Source: Martinezella tropici
GTDB taxonomy: Bacteria; Pseudomonadota; Alphaproteobacteria; Rhizobiales; Rhizobiaceae
Length of the DNA stretch: 64,000 bases
Reading direction: 5' to 3'
Assembly (NCBI GenBank): GCA_000799755.1
Contig: JUHI01000001.1
Coordinates: 496,001 to 560,000, forward strand
Position 1 is the first letter of the stretch; each line of letters opens with the position of its first letter. The notes under the pieces were generated by a model, which did not search any database, was not told the DNA's origin, and saw only the letters and a list, made by a program, of their open reading frames with translations. Positions 52,146 through 64,000 of the stretch are shown piece by piece. Position numbers and translations under genes: made by a program.

Positions 52146-53783
52146 CTATTCATCGACAGTCGGAGCCTTGGCGTCAATCATCGCGATCAAAGTTTCCAGC
52201 CTATCGGCTTCGTAGGGCGGCTTGTCCGGTCGCAGACGTGCAATGCGCGGAAAACGCATGGCAACGCCCGACTTATGGCGGGTGGAACGGTTGATGCCTT
52301 CGAAGGCCACTTCGAGCACGAAGCCGAAATCGCGGTCGGCGCGCACGGCCCGCACGGGGCCGAAACGATCGACCGTATTGTTGCGCACGAACTTGTCGAG
52401 CACCTCCAGCTCGGCATCGGTGAAGCCGAAATAGGCCTTGCCGACAGGCACTAGTTGTTCGCCCTCCGGCGTCGTCGCCCAGACGCCGAAGGTGAAGTCG
52501 GAATAGTAGCTGGATCGCTTGCCGTGGCCGCGCTGCGCATACATCAGCACGGCATCGACGTTATACGGGTCGCGCTTCCACTTGAACCATGGACCCTTGG
52601 CGCGACCGGCGAGATAGGCGCTATCCCTGCGCTTGATCATCACCCCTTCGATCACCGGATCGGGCGGCGAGGAGCGCAACCGGTCAAGTTCTTCCCAGGA
52701 GGTGAAATCGACAAGCGGCGAGAGATCGAAACGGTCGTGCGGCGCGGCGTCGACGATTTCGGTCAGTCGCGCGCGCCGATCGAGGAAGCCGCGGGCGCGG
52801 ACATCCTCCGCGCCATCGAAGAGAAGATCATAGGCGCGGATGAAAGCCGGGAATTCATCCAGCATCTTCGAGGTGACGGTCTTGCGATTGAGACGCTGCT
52901 GCAGATCGGAAAAGCTGCGCGTCGAGCTATTGGAGCGAACGGTGCCGCCGACCAGCAATTCCCCATCCATGACGCCCTCGAAGCTCATCGCATCGACAAT
53001 ATCCGGAAAGGCGCCTGAAATATCGTCGCCCGAGCGGGAGTAGAGCTTGCTCGTGGCGCCCGAGCGCGAAAGCTGGACGCGAATGCCGTCCCATTTCCAC
53101 TCGGCGGCAAAATCGCTGGGGTCAAGCCCGTCGAGATCGCCTGGCTCGACCGGATTGGCGAGCATGACGGAATGGAAGATCGCCGGCGTCGCGAGTATCG
53201 GCCGCTCGCCTTTGCCTTCCAGCCAGCGGAACAGGCTTTCATAGGGCGGCTGCAGGCCATGCCACAGCGTTTCGATTTCAGTCACGTCCTTGCCGCTGAG
53301 CTCCGCCAGCGCCTGCTTGGCAAGACGCGCCGAAACGCCGATGCGCATCGCGCCGGTCGCAAGCTTCAGGAAGGCGAAACGGCCCGACGTATCCAGTCGG
53401 TCAAGGAGATCACGGACGAAGCTGCGCACCTCGGTCCGCCCGAGCGCATTCATGCTGCGCACGACTTCGCCAAGCCTCGGTTGCTCGCCGGCGGGACGTT
53501 CGATGTCGCTCTCCTTGTCCCAGACAAGCGAGATCGTCTCGGCGAGATCGCCGACATAGTCGTAGGAATAGCGGAACAGCACCTCGTCCATGCGCTCAAG
53601 AACGAGTTCGCGCAGCATGGCGGGCTTGACGTTGCGCACCTCGAGCGTGCCGGCGATGGCGGCCAGACCATAGCCACGGTCGGGATCGGGCGTATCGCGA
53701 AAATAGTCGGTCAGCAGCTTCAGCTTGCCGTTGCGGCTCGGCGTCAGCACCAGGCGGTCGAGAAGGTCCGCAAACGCTTTCAT
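52146..53783 (-). CDS. ATP-dependent DNA ligase, LigC-like, bacterial type
   Basis: The 545-aa ligase has the adenylation motif I KxDG at K230 (AEWKWDGIRVQ), motif III-like DGELLVGGTVRS, motif IV EGVMIKRRDS and motif V FKWKRDPYNVDAVL. The 200-residue N-terminal helical domain is like that of archaeal and eukaryotic ligase I. It starts with the ATG that overlaps the TGA of the upstream exonuclease gene. The pair is the ligase-exonuclease repair set common in Alphaproteobacteria. It is not the essential NAD-dependent LigA. Confidence 0.93.
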   Translation of the reverse strand: MKAFADLLDRLVLTPSRNGKLKLLTDYFRDTPDPDRGYGLAAIAGTLEVRNVKPAMLRELVLERMDEVLFRYSYDYVGDLAETISLVWDKESDIERPAGEQPRLGEVVRSMNALGRTEVRSFVRDLLDRLDTSGRFAFLKLATGAMRIGVSARLAKQALAELSGKDVTEIETLWHGLQPPYESLFRWLEGKGERPILATPAIFHSVMLANPVEPGDLDGLDPSDFAAEWKWDGIRVQLSRSGATSKLYSRSGDDISGAFPDIVDAMSFEGVMDGELLVGGTVRSNSSTRSFSDLQQRLNRKTVTSKMLDEFPAFIRAYDLLFDGAEDVRARGFLDRRARLTEIVDAAPHDRFDLSPLVDFTSWEELDRLRSSPPDPVIEGVMIKRRDSAYLAGRAKGPWFKWKRDPYNVDAVLMYAQRGHGKRSSYYSDFTFGVWATTPEGEQLVPVGKAYFGFTDAELEVLDKFVRNNTVDRFGPVRAVRADRDFGFVLEVAFEGINRSTRHKSGVAMRFPRIARLRPDKPPYEADRLETLIAMIDAKAPTVDE

Positions 53784-54793
53784 CAATCGCCCTCGTCTTC
53801 GTAGCCGATGAGATGCAGCGGCTTGGCGGCGATGCCCTGTGACTCGCACCAGCGCACCAGCGCCTCCTCGCGTCCATGCGTGACCCAGACCTCGCTCGGC
53901 TTCAGATCGGAGATCGTCTCGGTCAGCTCCGGCCAATCGCAATGGTCCGATATGACCAGCGGCAGCTCGACGCCGAGCTGCTTGGCGCGCTGGCGCACCA
54001 TCATCCAGCCGGAGGCGAAGGCCGGCAGCGGATCGTGAAAGCGCCGCGCCCAGCGATCCTGGAAGGCGGAGGGCGGGCCGACGACGACGGCGCCGTGGAA
54101 GATCGACTGATCGCGGCTTTCGATGGTGGCCGGCCTGAGTTCGCCGAGCGCAATGCCCTGGCTGACATAATAATCGCAAAGCGTTTCCAGCGCGCCATGG
54201 ATATAGATCGGCTTGTCGTAGCCGACGTCGCGCAAAAGACGAATGACACGCTGCGCCTTGCCGAGCGCATAAGCGCCGACCAGATGCGTTCGCTCGGGGA
54301 ACTGGCGAAGTGAGGCCAGCAGCTTGCGCGTCTCGGCCATGGGATCGGGATGGTGGAAGACCGGCAGACCGAAGGTAGCCTCGGTGATGAAGACATCGCA
54401 GGGAACCGGTACATAGGCTTCACAGGTCGGGTCCGGCCGGCGCTTGTAATCGCCGGAAACGACGATACGCAGCCCATCCTTCTCCACGGCGATCTGCGCC
54501 GAGCCAAGCACATGGCCGGCCGGATGGAAGCTCACCTTCACTCCGTTGATCGCTATTTCCTCGCCGAAAGCAGCCGCCTGCTCCGACCCGGCAAAATTAT
54601 CACCGTAGCGAATGCGCATGATATCGAGCGTCTGGCGCGTGGCGAGCACATGAGCATGGCCAGAGCGAGCATGGTCCGAATGACCATGCGTGACGAGCGC
54701 GCGCTCGACCGGTTGCACCGGGTCGATATAGAAGCCGCCGATCGGGCAGAACAATCCTTCAGGCGCGGGATAAAGCAGTTGTTCCGGTCTCAT
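53783..54793 (-). CDS. Ligase-associated metallo-beta-lactamase-fold DNA exonuclease
   Basis: The 336-aa protein of the beta-CASP/metallo-beta-lactamase group has the metal motif LVTHGHSDHARSGH (H36, H38, D40, H41), HPAGHVLGSAQI and VVSGDYKRRPDP. It corresponds to the mRNA 3'-end processing factor-like exonuclease that stands next to ATP-dependent ligases. It overlaps the ligase gene by 1 nt (TGATG), so translation is coupled. The start at 54793 (RPEQLLYPAPEG) fits the family. Confidence 0.92.
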   Translation of the reverse strand: MRPEQLLYPAPEGLFCPIGGFYIDPVQPVERALVTHGHSDHARSGHAHVLATRQTLDIMRIRYGDNFAGSEQAAAFGEEIAINGVKVSFHPAGHVLGSAQIAVEKDGLRIVVSGDYKRRPDPTCEAYVPVPCDVFITEATFGLPVFHHPDPMAETRKLLASLRQFPERTHLVGAYALGKAQRVIRLLRDVGYDKPIYIHGALETLCDYYVSQGIALGELRPATIESRDQSIFHGAVVVGPPSAFQDRWARRFHDPLPAFASGWMMVRQRAKQLGVELPLVISDHCDWPELTETISDLKPSEVWVTHGREEALVRWCESQGIAAKPLHLIGYEDEGD

Positions 54794-54822
54794 GAGTGAA
54801 GAGGATAGCGCGATTTGCACGA

Positions 54823-55593
54823 TTAGGTAGCGACATAAGCCGCTTTTCGATCGAAACTGCGTTCGGGTTGCCGATCGGGTAGATCGAAGACGAGAACATC
54901 CTCGCAATAAGGCTTCGCCTTTGCCACGACGACACCATTCGGATCGACGATCGCACTGCTGCCATAGCTGACCCAACCATCCGCGTTACTACCGACCACG
55001 TCTGACGCCATGACCCAGCAGCCCGTATGCCTGGCGCAGGTCTGCAGGCCCGAAATCCCAGGCTTGTGCCACCTTTCCGCCTTGTGAGGCCGGAGCATCA
55101 GGTTGATGGGATTGCAGATGAGACCCGCTCCCTTTTCGGCCAGGCGGCGTGCGGTATAGGGATATCTGAGATCGGCGCAGATATTGATGCCGAAGCGCCA
55201 ATGGCTCTCATCCCAGACAGGAAAATCCCTTCCGGGCATGCAGCCGCTTTCGAGCGGATGAGCCTTGGCATAGACCCCGATAACCCGGCCGCCCTTCGCA
55301 ACGATGCTGCTGTTGTAGAGCGCATCGCCCCTCTTCTCGAAAAGACCGACTATGGCGGTCGTTCTGCCCGTCGCAAAGCGGGTGACAAGGGCGCTCAGAT
55401 ACGGATCGTCCAGAGAAAGCGCGCGGCGTCTCGCGATAGCTTCATTGTAGCTATGTCCCTGCAGATAGCATTCGGGAAAGAGGGCGAGATCGATGCCCTG
55501 TGCCTCGGCCCAGGCCAAATCGCGCGCCAAAATCTCCGCCGTCTGCTCGACGGCGTCGAAAAGTGCCAGACGTTGAAAGGCCGCGATGCGCAT
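54823..55593 (-). CDS. Carbon-nitrogen hydrolase (nitrilase superfamily)
   Basis: The 256-aa amidase-fold protein has the catalytic triad E41 (LFPECYLQ), K110 (GVYAKAHPLES) and C139 (GINICADLRYP). The domain is complete, with LICNPINLML and a C-terminal helix. Substrate may be an omega-amide, a nitrile or a carbamoyl compound; it cannot be specified. It lies 29 nt before the exonuclease gene on the same strand, possibly one transcript. Confidence 0.9.
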   Translation of the reverse strand: MRIAAFQRLALFDAVEQTAEILARDLAWAEAQGIDLALFPECYLQGHSYNEAIARRRALSLDDPYLSALVTRFATGRTTAIVGLFEKRGDALYNSSIVAKGGRVIGVYAKAHPLESGCMPGRDFPVWDESHWRFGINICADLRYPYTARRLAEKGAGLICNPINLMLRPHKAERWHKPGISGLQTCARHTGCWVMASDVVGSNADGWVSYGSSAIVDPNGVVVAKAKPYCEDVLVFDLPDRQPERSFDRKAAYVAT

Positions 55594-55802
55594 GTGGCAT
55601 GGGGTAACATGCGCGGTGAGTCGCCCCTAGCGTGAATGGATCGGATGCGGTTCATTGCCTGTGCCGGATTGGTGAAGGAAATGCGAAGAGCACGGCTCTT
55701 AAACCTTGCGTTCAGCGTGCGGACTGACGCGTCTTGTATCAATGCGGCACAGATGGGCCTGGCACGATTTCTGCTTGATGGATGTCATCCACGGAGTTCG
55801 CA

Positions 55803-57173
55803 ATGATCCAACGCCGCGCCTTCATCGCTTCCCTCGCCGCCTCGGCAGCGGCCAGTCTGCTTGCGCCCCGCGTTTTCGCCGCGCCGCTTGCCAAGATGAC
55901 GGGCGCCGAGCTGCGCGGGCCGATCGATGCCATCGCGCTGAAGACGACGCCGGGAGCCAGCGATTTCAAGAGCGGCAAGCTGCAGACGATGATCGACAAT
56001 GCGGCGCGCACCAACATGCCGCTCTTCCTGCCGCCGGGCACATACAACATCTCCAACCTGACGCTCCCCGATAATACCCGCATCACCGGGGTTCCCGGCG
56101 CTTCGCGGCTCGTCTATAGCGGCGACGGCCATCTGATGAATGCTGATAAGGCCAAACGCATCGAGCTTTCCGGCCTCGTGCTTGACGGCGGCAACCGCTG
56201 GCTCGCCGACTATGCCGGCGGCCTCCTGCAATTCGCCGGCGTCGACGAAGTGCTGATCGACAATTGCGAAGTTACGGGCAGCCGCAAGCACGCGCTGCAG
56301 CTGGAGCGCTGCGGCGGCCGGATCGAACGCAGCCGCATCTCCGGCGCTGCAGAAGCCGGCATCTATTCCGTGCAGTCAACGGGATTGGCGGTCACCGGCA
56401 ATCGCGTCGAGGATTGCGGCAATGGCGGCATTCTCATCCATCGCTGGGACAAGGCCGAGGATGGCAGCAGCGTCATCAACAACCGCATTGCCCGCATCCG
56501 CGCCAATGGCGGCGGCACCGGCCAGAACGGCAACGGCATCAATGTTTTCCGCGCCGATGGCGTTACTGTTTCGGGCAACCAGATTGCTGACTGCGCTTTC
56601 ACCGCCATCCGCGCCAACTCGGCATCGAATGTGCAAATATCAAACAATCAATGCCTGCGTTCCGGCGAAACGGCCATCTATTGCGAATTCGAGTTCGTCG
56701 GCGCTACGATCAACGATAATCTGGTCGATGGAGCCGCGAACGGCATTGCGGTCACCAATTTCGACAAGGGCGGCAGGCTCGCCTCGGTGACAGGCAATGT
56801 CATCCGCAACCTGTCGCTGACGGCACCTTACGAGCAGGATGGCGGCTTCGGTATCGGCATCTCGGCGGAAGCCGATACACTGGTTTCAGACAATGTCATC
56901 GAGAATGCACCGCTCTGGGGCATGCGGCTCGGCTGGGGGCAATATCTCCGCAACGTCGTCGCAACAGGCAATATCGTCAGGCAGGCCGGCATCGGCTGCG
57001 TGGTCTCGGTCGCCGACGGCGCCGGCTCGGCCGTGATTGCGGGCAATCTCTTCCAGGAGATGCAACAAGCCGCGATCATGGGCTTTCGCTGGGACAAGCC
57101 GGCATCCGGCGATCTCACCAAGGGAAGCTCGCAATTCCCACAGCTGACCATCGAAAACAACAGATCGGCTTAA
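55803..57173 (+). CDS. TIGR03808-type Tat-exported parallel beta-helix protein
   Basis: The 456-aa protein has a twin-arginine signal (QRRAFIASLAASAAASLLAP) and about 12 right-handed beta-helix coils, seen as repeating pectate-lyase-like units (ITGVPGASRLVYSGDGHLM, VTGNRVEDCGNGGILIHRW, VSGNQIADCAFTAIRANSA). The type is restricted mostly to Rhizobiales and its function is unknown; a sugar-polymer-binding or lyase role is conceivable. The start at 55803 is chosen to place the RR motif at residues 4-5. Confidence 0.87.
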   Translation: MIQRRAFIASLAASAAASLLAPRVFAAPLAKMTGAELRGPIDAIALKTTPGASDFKSGKLQTMIDNAARTNMPLFLPPGTYNISNLTLPDNTRITGVPGASRLVYSGDGHLMNADKAKRIELSGLVLDGGNRWLADYAGGLLQFAGVDEVLIDNCEVTGSRKHALQLERCGGRIERSRISGAAEAGIYSVQSTGLAVTGNRVEDCGNGGILIHRWDKAEDGSSVINNRIARIRANGGGTGQNGNGINVFRADGVTVSGNQIADCAFTAIRANSASNVQISNNQCLRSGETAIYCEFEFVGATINDNLVDGAANGIAVTNFDKGGRLASVTGNVIRNLSLTAPYEQDGGFGIGISAEADTLVSDNVIENAPLWGMRLGWGQYLRNVVATGNIVRQAGIGCVVSVADGAGSAVIAGNLFQEMQQAAIMGFRWDKPASGDLTKGSSQFPQLTIENNRSA

Positions 57174-57220
57174 CGCATGCCGCGCAAAAGTGTGCAACGG
57201 TTTTGCGATAACGGCATGCG
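57174..57220. repeat. Rhizobial palindromic element after the Tat protein gene
   Basis: Outer 9-bp perfect arms CGCATGCCG/CGGCATGCG and inner CGCAAAA/TTTTGCG enclose TGTGCAACGG. It starts directly after the TAA stop and lies between convergent genes. No T tract follows. It fits the rhizobial mosaic repeats rather than a terminator. Confidence 0.75.
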
Positions 57221-57222
57221 CC

Positions 57223-58011
57223 TTAAACCGATCGCCAGCTTGGTTGCCGCTTTTCGAAGAAAGCGGTAATGCCCTCCCTCGCCTCCTCGGTCTCCCAGGC
57301 ATCCGCCAATTGCTCGACGACATGATCGATCATGCTATCGGTTATCGGCCTACCGACGGAGCGCGCCAGGGCCTTGGCACGAGCAGCCGCCTGCGGAGAG
57401 GCTGCCAGGAAATGCCGGACTTCGGTTTCCACGGCTTCATCCAGCGCCTCTTCCGCCACGACCCGCGACAGAAGACCCGCGGCATGTGCCTGCCAGGCAT
57501 CGATGATCTTGCCGGAAAGGAAAAGTGGGCGGGCATTCGCCTCGCCGATCCTGGCGACGACATAAGGGCTGATCGTTGCGGGAATGATGCCGAGGCGCAC
57601 TTCCGTCAGGCCGAAACGAGCCGTCGATGCCGATATCACCATATCGCAGACGCTCAGGATGCCGATACCGCCGCCGAAGGCATTGCCCTGGACGCGAGCG
57701 ATCAGCGGCTTCGGCAATTCGTTCAGCGCCTTGAACAGCATGGCAAGCCTGCGCGCCTCAGCCATGCGTCCGGCGCGCGTGGCGTCGAACTGGGCGCGCA
57801 TCCAGCCGAGATCGCCACCAGCGCAGAAGCTGGCCCCCTCGCCCGTCAACACGACGATCCGGACTGACCTGTCATGGGCAAGATCCTCCGTTGCCGCCGT
57901 CAAGTCATCGATCATTTCCGCCGACAGGGCATTGTGCTTCTCCGGGCGCGCCAGCGTGAGATGGGCAACACCGCGTTCATCGGTGGCGATACGGATCGTT
58001 TGCGAGATCAT
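57223..58011 (-). CDS. Enoyl-CoA hydratase/isomerase family protein (methylglutaconyl-CoA hydratase candidate)
   Basis: The 262-aa crotonase-fold enzyme has the oxyanion-hole motif ASFCAGGDLGW and GNAFGGGIGIL, and catalytic Glu in the LTEVRLGIIPATI segment. In a leucine degradation cluster the expected step is hydration of 3-methylglutaconyl-CoA to HMG-CoA, between the carboxylase and the lyase. Its start overlaps the mvaB stop by ATGA, so it is coupled to it. The step assignment rests on context. Confidence 0.88.
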   Translation of the reverse strand: MISQTIRIATDERGVAHLTLARPEKHNALSAEMIDDLTAATEDLAHDRSVRIVVLTGEGASFCAGGDLGWMRAQFDATRAGRMAEARRLAMLFKALNELPKPLIARVQGNAFGGGIGILSVCDMVISASTARFGLTEVRLGIIPATISPYVVARIGEANARPLFLSGKIIDAWQAHAAGLLSRVVAEEALDEAVETEVRHFLAASPQAAARAKALARSVGRPITDSMIDHVVEQLADAWETEEAREGITAFFEKRQPSWRSV

Positions 58012-58873
58012 GAGGCACTCCTCAGGCTGCGGGCAAAGGCGGCGGCATAGGCAAGTTTGTCCTTGTCGAGGCCGGTTTCGTAGCCATTCGCGGTCAAATA
58101 GTCGTCGACCGAAACGGTATCGACATTTCCTTTGGCGCCGGGCGCGAAGGGACAACCGCCGAGACCACCGGCTGCCGCATCGAACACCCTCAGACCGCGC
58201 TCCAGGGCGACGCCGATATTCTCAAGCGCGCGGCCGGACGTGTCGTGAAAATGACCGGCAAGAGCCATGGCGGGCAGTTCGCCCAGAACTGCGGCGAGCA
58301 TCCGGTCGACGGCCTCGGGCACTCCCCTGCCGATCGTGTCGCCGAGGCTGATCTCATAGCAGCCGAGCGCCCGGAGCTGCCAGGCAACGCTGACAACATT
58401 TTGCGGCGGGACCGCGCCCTCATAGGGGCACTCAACGACGCAGCTGACATAGCCGCGCAGGGGAACCCCGCGATCGCGACTGGCGGCGGCAACCGGCCGG
58501 AAACGCTCGATGCTCTCGGCGATGGAGCAATTGATGTTGCGCTGCGAGAAAGTTTCGGACGCCGAGGCAAAGATCGCCACCTCGGCGGCGCCGGCCGCAA
58601 GTGCCGCTTCGAAACCCTGCATGTTGGGCGCCAGTGCCGCGTAGCGGACGCCGGAGCGCCGCTCTATACCGGCCATGACGGCGGCGGCATCACCAAGCTG
58701 CGGCACCCATTTCGGGCTGACGAAACTCGTGACCTCGATGCGCTCGAAGCCGCAATCGGAGAGCAGATCGACCAGCTCGATCTTGCGCGCGGTATCGACC
58801 TGCTGCTTCTCGTTTTGCAGCCCGTCGCGCGGCGCCATTTCGACGATGGTGACGTGGTTGGAGGGCTTGTCGG

Positions 58874-58877
<4 letters not shown>
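58008..58877 (-). CDS. mvaB: Hydroxymethylglutaryl-CoA lyase
   Basis: The 289-aa TIM-barrel lyase cleaves HMG-CoA to acetoacetate and acetyl-CoA, the last step of leucine breakdown. It has the metal/substrate motifs APRDGLQNEKQ, and the signature GGLGGCPFAPGAKGN with active-site Cys242. It overlaps the enoyl-CoA hydratase gene and the upstream carboxylase gene by 4 nt each, so the three are translationally coupled. Confidence 0.94.
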
Positions 58878-60862
<1,985 letters not shown>

Positions 60863-60871
60863 CGGCAGACC

Positions 60872-61255
60872 CTATTGCGCGGCAATGACTTCGACTTCGA
60901 GCAGCCAGGCGGTGTCGAAAATACCCGCGATCACGACAGTCATGGCCGGCGTGAGCGCGCCGAGATATTCGGCGCGGATCTCGCGGTTCTCCATCGTGTG
61001 GTGCCGGTCGGCAAGAAAGACCGTCACCTTGACGATATCGGCCTTGCTCATGCCGGCAGCCTTCAACTGTGCGTCGACATTGAGCCAGGCCTGGCGAGCC
61101 TGCGCCTTGAACCCCTCGGGCAGCACATCGTCCGACGTCAGCGGAACCTGGCCGCTGACAAATAGCAGTCGCTCGAAATTCTCGAGCTTTACGGCCTGCG
61201 CATAACCGCCGCGGGGCTGCGGTGCGTTCTTTGCGTTGATGTTTTCGCGTTTCAT
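60872..61255 (-). CDS. RidA family protein (YjgF/YER057c/UK114)
   Basis: The 127-aa trimeric deaminase family member has the residues that bind imine substrates (Arg in MENREIRAEYLG region and GGYAQAVKL). RidA proteins hydrolyse reactive enamine/imine intermediates, often from branched-chain amino acid metabolism. It lies between the two carboxylase subunit genes with 9-10 nt gaps, so it is part of the leucine cluster. The start at 61255 has GAGGAG 6 nt upstream. Confidence 0.88.
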   Translation of the reverse strand: MKRENINAKNAPQPRGGYAQAVKLENFERLLFVSGQVPLTSDDVLPEGFKAQARQAWLNVDAQLKAAGMSKADIVKVTVFLADRHHTMENREIRAEYLGALTPAMTVVIAGIFDTAWLLEVEVIAAQ

Positions 61256-61265
61256 TTCCATCTCC

Positions 61266-62873
61266 TCACATCCTGAAAAGACCGAAGCGCGTGTCTTCGA
61301 TCGGCGCGTTGAGCGCGGCGGAAAGCGACAGAGCCAGCACGTCGCGGCTCTTGCGCGGGTCGATAATACCATCGTCCCAGAGACGGGCCGAGGCATAGAG
61401 CGGGTGGCTCTGGGTTTCGAACATCTTGAGCGTCGGCGCCTTGAAGGCCGCCTCTTCCTCTGTCGTCCAGGGCTTGCCAGCACGCGCCAGCGCTTCGCCG
61501 CGCACGGTGGCGAGCACGCCGGCCGCCTGCTCCCCGCCCATGACGGAGATGCGGCTGTTGGGCCAGGTCCAGAGGAAACGCGGCGAATAGGCACGACCGG
61601 CCATGCCGTAATTGCCGGCACCGAAGGAGCCGCCGATGAGCATGGTGACCTTCGGAACCTTGGTGGTGGCCACAGCCGTCACCAGCTTGGCGCCGTTCTT
61701 GGCGATGCCCTCGGTTTCGTATTTGCGGCCGACCATGAAGCCGGTGATGTTCTGCAGGAAGACCAGCGGGATCTTCCGTTGCGAGCAAAGCTCGACGAAA
61801 TGCGCCCCCTTGAGCGCCGACTCCGAGAAAAGAACGCCGTTGTTGGCGATGATGCCGACGGGAATGCCGTGGATATGAGCGAAGCCGCAGAGCAGCGTGG
61901 TGCCGTAGCGCGCCTTGAACTCATCGAGGCGGGAACCATCCACCATGCGAGCGATGACCTCGCGCACATCGTAGGGCGTACGCAGGTCGGAAGAGACGAT
62001 GCCGAGGATCTCCTCGGGGTCGTAGAGGGGCGCCTCCGGCGTGCGAAGCTCGACGCCTTCCGGCTTGCGGCGATTGAGGTTGGCAACCGCCCGCCGGGCA
62101 AGCGCAAGCGCATGGGCATCGTCGCGCGCCAGATGATCGGCAACGCCGGAAAGCCGCGTATGGACGTCGCCGCCGCCGAGATCTTCGGCCGAGACCACCT
62201 CCCCAGTCGCCGCCTTGACGAGCGGCGGGCCGGCGAGAAAAATCGTTCCCTGTTTCTCGACGATGATGGTTTCGTCCGACATGGCCGGCACATAAGCGCC
62301 GCCTGCCGTGCAGGAGCCCATGACCACGGCGATCTGCGGGATGCCCGCCGCCGACATATTGGCCTGGTTGTAGAAGATGCGGCCGAAGTGATCGCGGTCC
62401 GGAAACACCTCATCCTGGTTCGGCAGGTTGGCGCCGCCGGAATCGACGAGATAGATGCAGGGGAGGTTGTTTTCCGCCGCGATCTCCTGCGCACGAAGAT
62501 GTTTCTTCACCGTGATCGGATAGTAGGTGCCGCCTTTGACCGTGGCGTCATTGCAGACGATCATGCAATCGCGGCCCGAAACGCGGCCGATGCCGGCGAT
62601 CAGGCCGGCTCCGGGGGCATCTCCGCCATAGAGACCATGAGCAGCTGTCGTCCCGATTTCCAGAAAGGGCGTGGCGGGATCGATCAGGCCCGCGACGCGA
62701 TCGCGCGGCAGCATCTTGCCACGGCTGACATGACGCTCGCGCGCCTGGGCGCCGCCGCCTTCCGCCACCTGCGCCGCGGCCGCCTCGGCGACACCGATCG
62801 CTTCCAGCATGGCGGCGCGGTTGTCGCGGAAGCGATCGCTATGCGTCGATATCTCTGATTTCAGAACGGTCAT
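61266..62873 (-). CDS. Methylcrotonyl-CoA carboxylase carboxyltransferase beta subunit
   Basis: The 535-aa crotonase-fold carboxyltransferase has two domains with [38 protein letters not shown] and [19 protein letters not shown] (shown in part). It moves carboxyl from biotin to 3-methylcrotonyl-CoA. Acyl-CoA carboxylase beta subunits for propionyl-CoA are similar; linkage to ivd, the alpha subunit and mvaB makes the methylcrotonyl assignment likely. It comes 35 nt after ivd on the same strand. Confidence 0.93.
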   Translation of the reverse strand: MTVLKSEISTHSDRFRDNRAAMLEAIGVAEAAAAQVAEGGGAQARERHVSRGKMLPRDRVAGLIDPATPFLEIGTTAAHGLYGGDAPGAGLIAGIGRVSGRDCMIVCNDATVKGGTYYPITVKKHLRAQEIAAENNLPCIYLVDSGGANLPNQDEVFPDRDHFGRIFYNQANMSAAGIPQIAVVMGSCTAGGAYVPAMSDETIIVEKQGTIFLAGPPLVKAATGEVVSAEDLGGGDVHTRLSGVADHLARDDAHALALARRAVANLNRRKPEGVELRTPEAPLYDPEEILGIVSSDLRTPYDVREVIARMVDGSRLDEFKARYGTTLLCGFAHIHGIPVGIIANNGVLFSESALKGAHFVELCSQRKIPLVFLQNITGFMVGRKYETEGIAKNGAKLVTAVATTKVPKVTMLIGGSFGAGNYGMAGRAYSPRFLWTWPNSRISVMGGEQAAGVLATVRGEALARAGKPWTTEEEAAFKAPTLKMFETQSHPLYASARLWDDGIIDPRKSRDVLALSLSAALNAPIEDTRFGLFRM

Positions 62874-62908
62874 GCGGCCTCACCGGTCGAGTAAAATGGA
62901 ATACGAAA

Positions 62909-64000
62909 TCAGGCCGTCTCGCCGAACAGCTCGCGGCCGATCAGCATACGCCGGATTTCGGAGGTGCCGGCGCCGATCTCATAGAGCTTGGCGTCGCGCA
63001 GCAGCCGTCCGGCCGGATAATCATTGGTGTAGCCATTGCCGCCGAGCGCCTGGATGCATTCGAGCGCCAGCGCCGTCGCCTTCTCGGCGGAATAGAGAAT
63101 GCAGCCGGCCGCATCCTTGCGGGTCGTCTCGCCGCGATCGCAGGCCGCCGCCACCGCATAGACATAGGCGCGCGACGCATTCATCGTCACATACATATCG
63201 GCCAGCTTGCCCTGCATCAGCTGGAACTCGCCGATGGACTGGCCGAACTGCTTGCGCTCATGCATGTAAGGCAACACCACATCCATGCAGGCGGCCATGA
63301 TGCCGACGGGACCGCCCGACAGTACGACGCGCTCATAGTCGAGGCCCGACATCAGCACGCGCACACCGCCATCGACGTGCCCCAGCACATTTTCCTCTGG
63401 CACCTCGCAATCCATGAAGATCAGTTCCGAGGTGTTCGAGCCACGCATGCCGAGCTTGTCGAGCTTCTGGCCGACCGAAAATCCCTTGAAGCCCTTTTCG
63501 ACGAGGAAGGCGGTGATCCCGCGCGGGCCGGCATCCGGCGAGGTCTTGGCATAGACGACAAGTACATCGGCGTCGGGACCGTTGGTGATCCACATCTTGC
63601 TGCCGTTCAGCACATAGTGATGGCCGCGCTTTTCAGCATGAAGCTTCATGGAGACAACATCGGAACCGGCGCCGGGTTCGGACATGGCCAGCGCCCCCAC
63701 ATGCTCGCCCGAGATCAGCTTCGGCAGATAGCGCTCCTTCTGCGCCGTGGTGCCGTTGCGGTGGATCTGGTTGACGCAAAGATTGGAATGGGCGCCATAG
63801 CTGAGGCCAACCGAGGCCGAAGCACGGCTGATCTCTTCCATGGCGACCGTGTGGGCGAGATAGCCGAGACCAGCGCCGCCGAAGTCTTCGGCGACGGTGA
63901 TGCCGAGTACGCCGAGCTCGCCCATCTCCCGCCAAAGATGCATCGGGAAATTGTTGTTGCGGTCGATCTCGTCGGCAAATGGCGCGATGCGGTTGGCGGC
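62909..64000 (-). CDS. ivd: Isovaleryl-CoA dehydrogenase (partial, cut by right edge)
   Basis: About 364 C-terminal residues are visible; the N-terminus is beyond the window. It has the acyl-CoA dehydrogenase signature [31 protein letters not shown], and the position in [13 protein letters not shown] that holds the catalytic Glu in isovaleryl-CoA dehydrogenase, and the C-terminal [16 protein letters not shown]. It oxidises isovaleryl-CoA to 3-methylcrotonyl-CoA, so it is the first step of the cluster that follows. Confidence 0.92.
   Translation of the reverse strand, partial: AANRIAPFADEIDRNNNFPMHLWREMGELGVLGITVAEDFGGAGLGYLAHTVAMEEISRASASVGLSYGAHSNLCVNQIHRNGTTAQKERYLPKLISGEHVGALAMSEPGAGSDVVSMKLHAEKRGHHYVLNGSKMWITNGPDADVLVVYAKTSPDAGPRGITAFLVEKGFKGFSVGQKLDKLGMRGSNTSELIFMDCEVPEENVLGHVDGGVRVLMSGLDYERVVLSGGPVGIMAACMDVVLPYMHERKQFGQSIGEFQLMQGKLADMYVTMNASRAYVYAVAAACDRGETTRKDAAGCILYSAEKATALALECIQALGGNGYTNDYPAGRLLRDAKLYEIGAGTSEIRRMLIGRELFGETA

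Noticed and set aside
61236..62858. 540-codon open frame on the plus strand
   Set aside because: Antisense to the carboxylase beta subunit; no domain pattern and the real gene has a good start.

Overview
The window looks like chromosomal DNA of a Rhizobium-type alphaproteobacterium (Rhizobiales, family Rhizobiaceae). The evidence is the high-GC codon use, the gene set (dmeR-dmeF pair, TIGR03808-type Tat protein, ohr/ohrR, scpA with its small subunit, a leucine/isovalerate degradation cluster) and several palindromic elements typical of rhizobial intergenic mosaics. It is ordinary core and semi-core genome, except for a mobile element at the left edge and a few accessory pieces.

Region 1 (1-6546) is the right-hand part of a Tn7/Tn5053-like transposon. 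It holds a partial gene at the window edge, two small unrecognised genes, a DD35E Mu/TnsB/TniA-type transposase, a TniB/TnsC-type AAA ATPase and a long TniQ-type protein with a CCCH zinc site. All are on the + strand and tightly coupled. A terminator follows, then three direct repeats ending in ACA at 6546, which read as the right terminus. Two stop-to-start junctions carry an identical 27-bp block with the ribosome-binding site in the loop of a small hairpin. The left end and any cargo lie outside the window.

Region 2 (6547-18337) starts with a DnaJ/CbpA-like co-chaperone and its modulator CbpM, which the transposon end abuts. It continues with a DUF930 protein, oligopeptidase B, DUF1697 and VOC proteins, SelO AMPylator, a Ser-rich protein, a Tat-exported class A beta-lactamase, the Ni/Co efflux pair dmeR-dmeF with a recognisable operator, a metal-type MerR regulator, a GNAT enzyme and a C39-like protein. 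Region 3 (18338-20129) is visibly AT-richer and holds one orphan CbbX/SpoVK-type AAA ATPase with a possible TerB-like N-terminal half.

Region 4 (20185-38926) carries two c-type cytochromes, a LysE exporter, regulators next to their likely targets (YafY/WYL; AraC divergent from an SDR; AraC near a PEBP-MFS pair), a phosphoesterase, superoxide dismutase, a racemase-fold protein, an aminotransferase, a zinc alcohol dehydrogenase, TerC-CBS, Tam and an unlinked zwf. Region 5 (38927-47154) has palindromic mosaic elements, a HerA-like ATPase, DUF899/MarR, an Xre-RES toxin-antitoxin module, ohr/ohrR and two paralogous L,D-transpeptidases. Region 6 (47324-64000) holds methylmalonyl-CoA mutase split by a fold-back element, an alpha/beta hydrolase, an ATP-dependent DNA ligase with its metallo-beta-lactamase exonuclease, a nitrilase-family enzyme, a beta-helix Tat protein, and the isovaleryl-CoA/methylcrotonyl-CoA/HMG-CoA leucine degradation cluster, cut by the right edge. 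No tRNA, rRNA or CRISPR array was seen.
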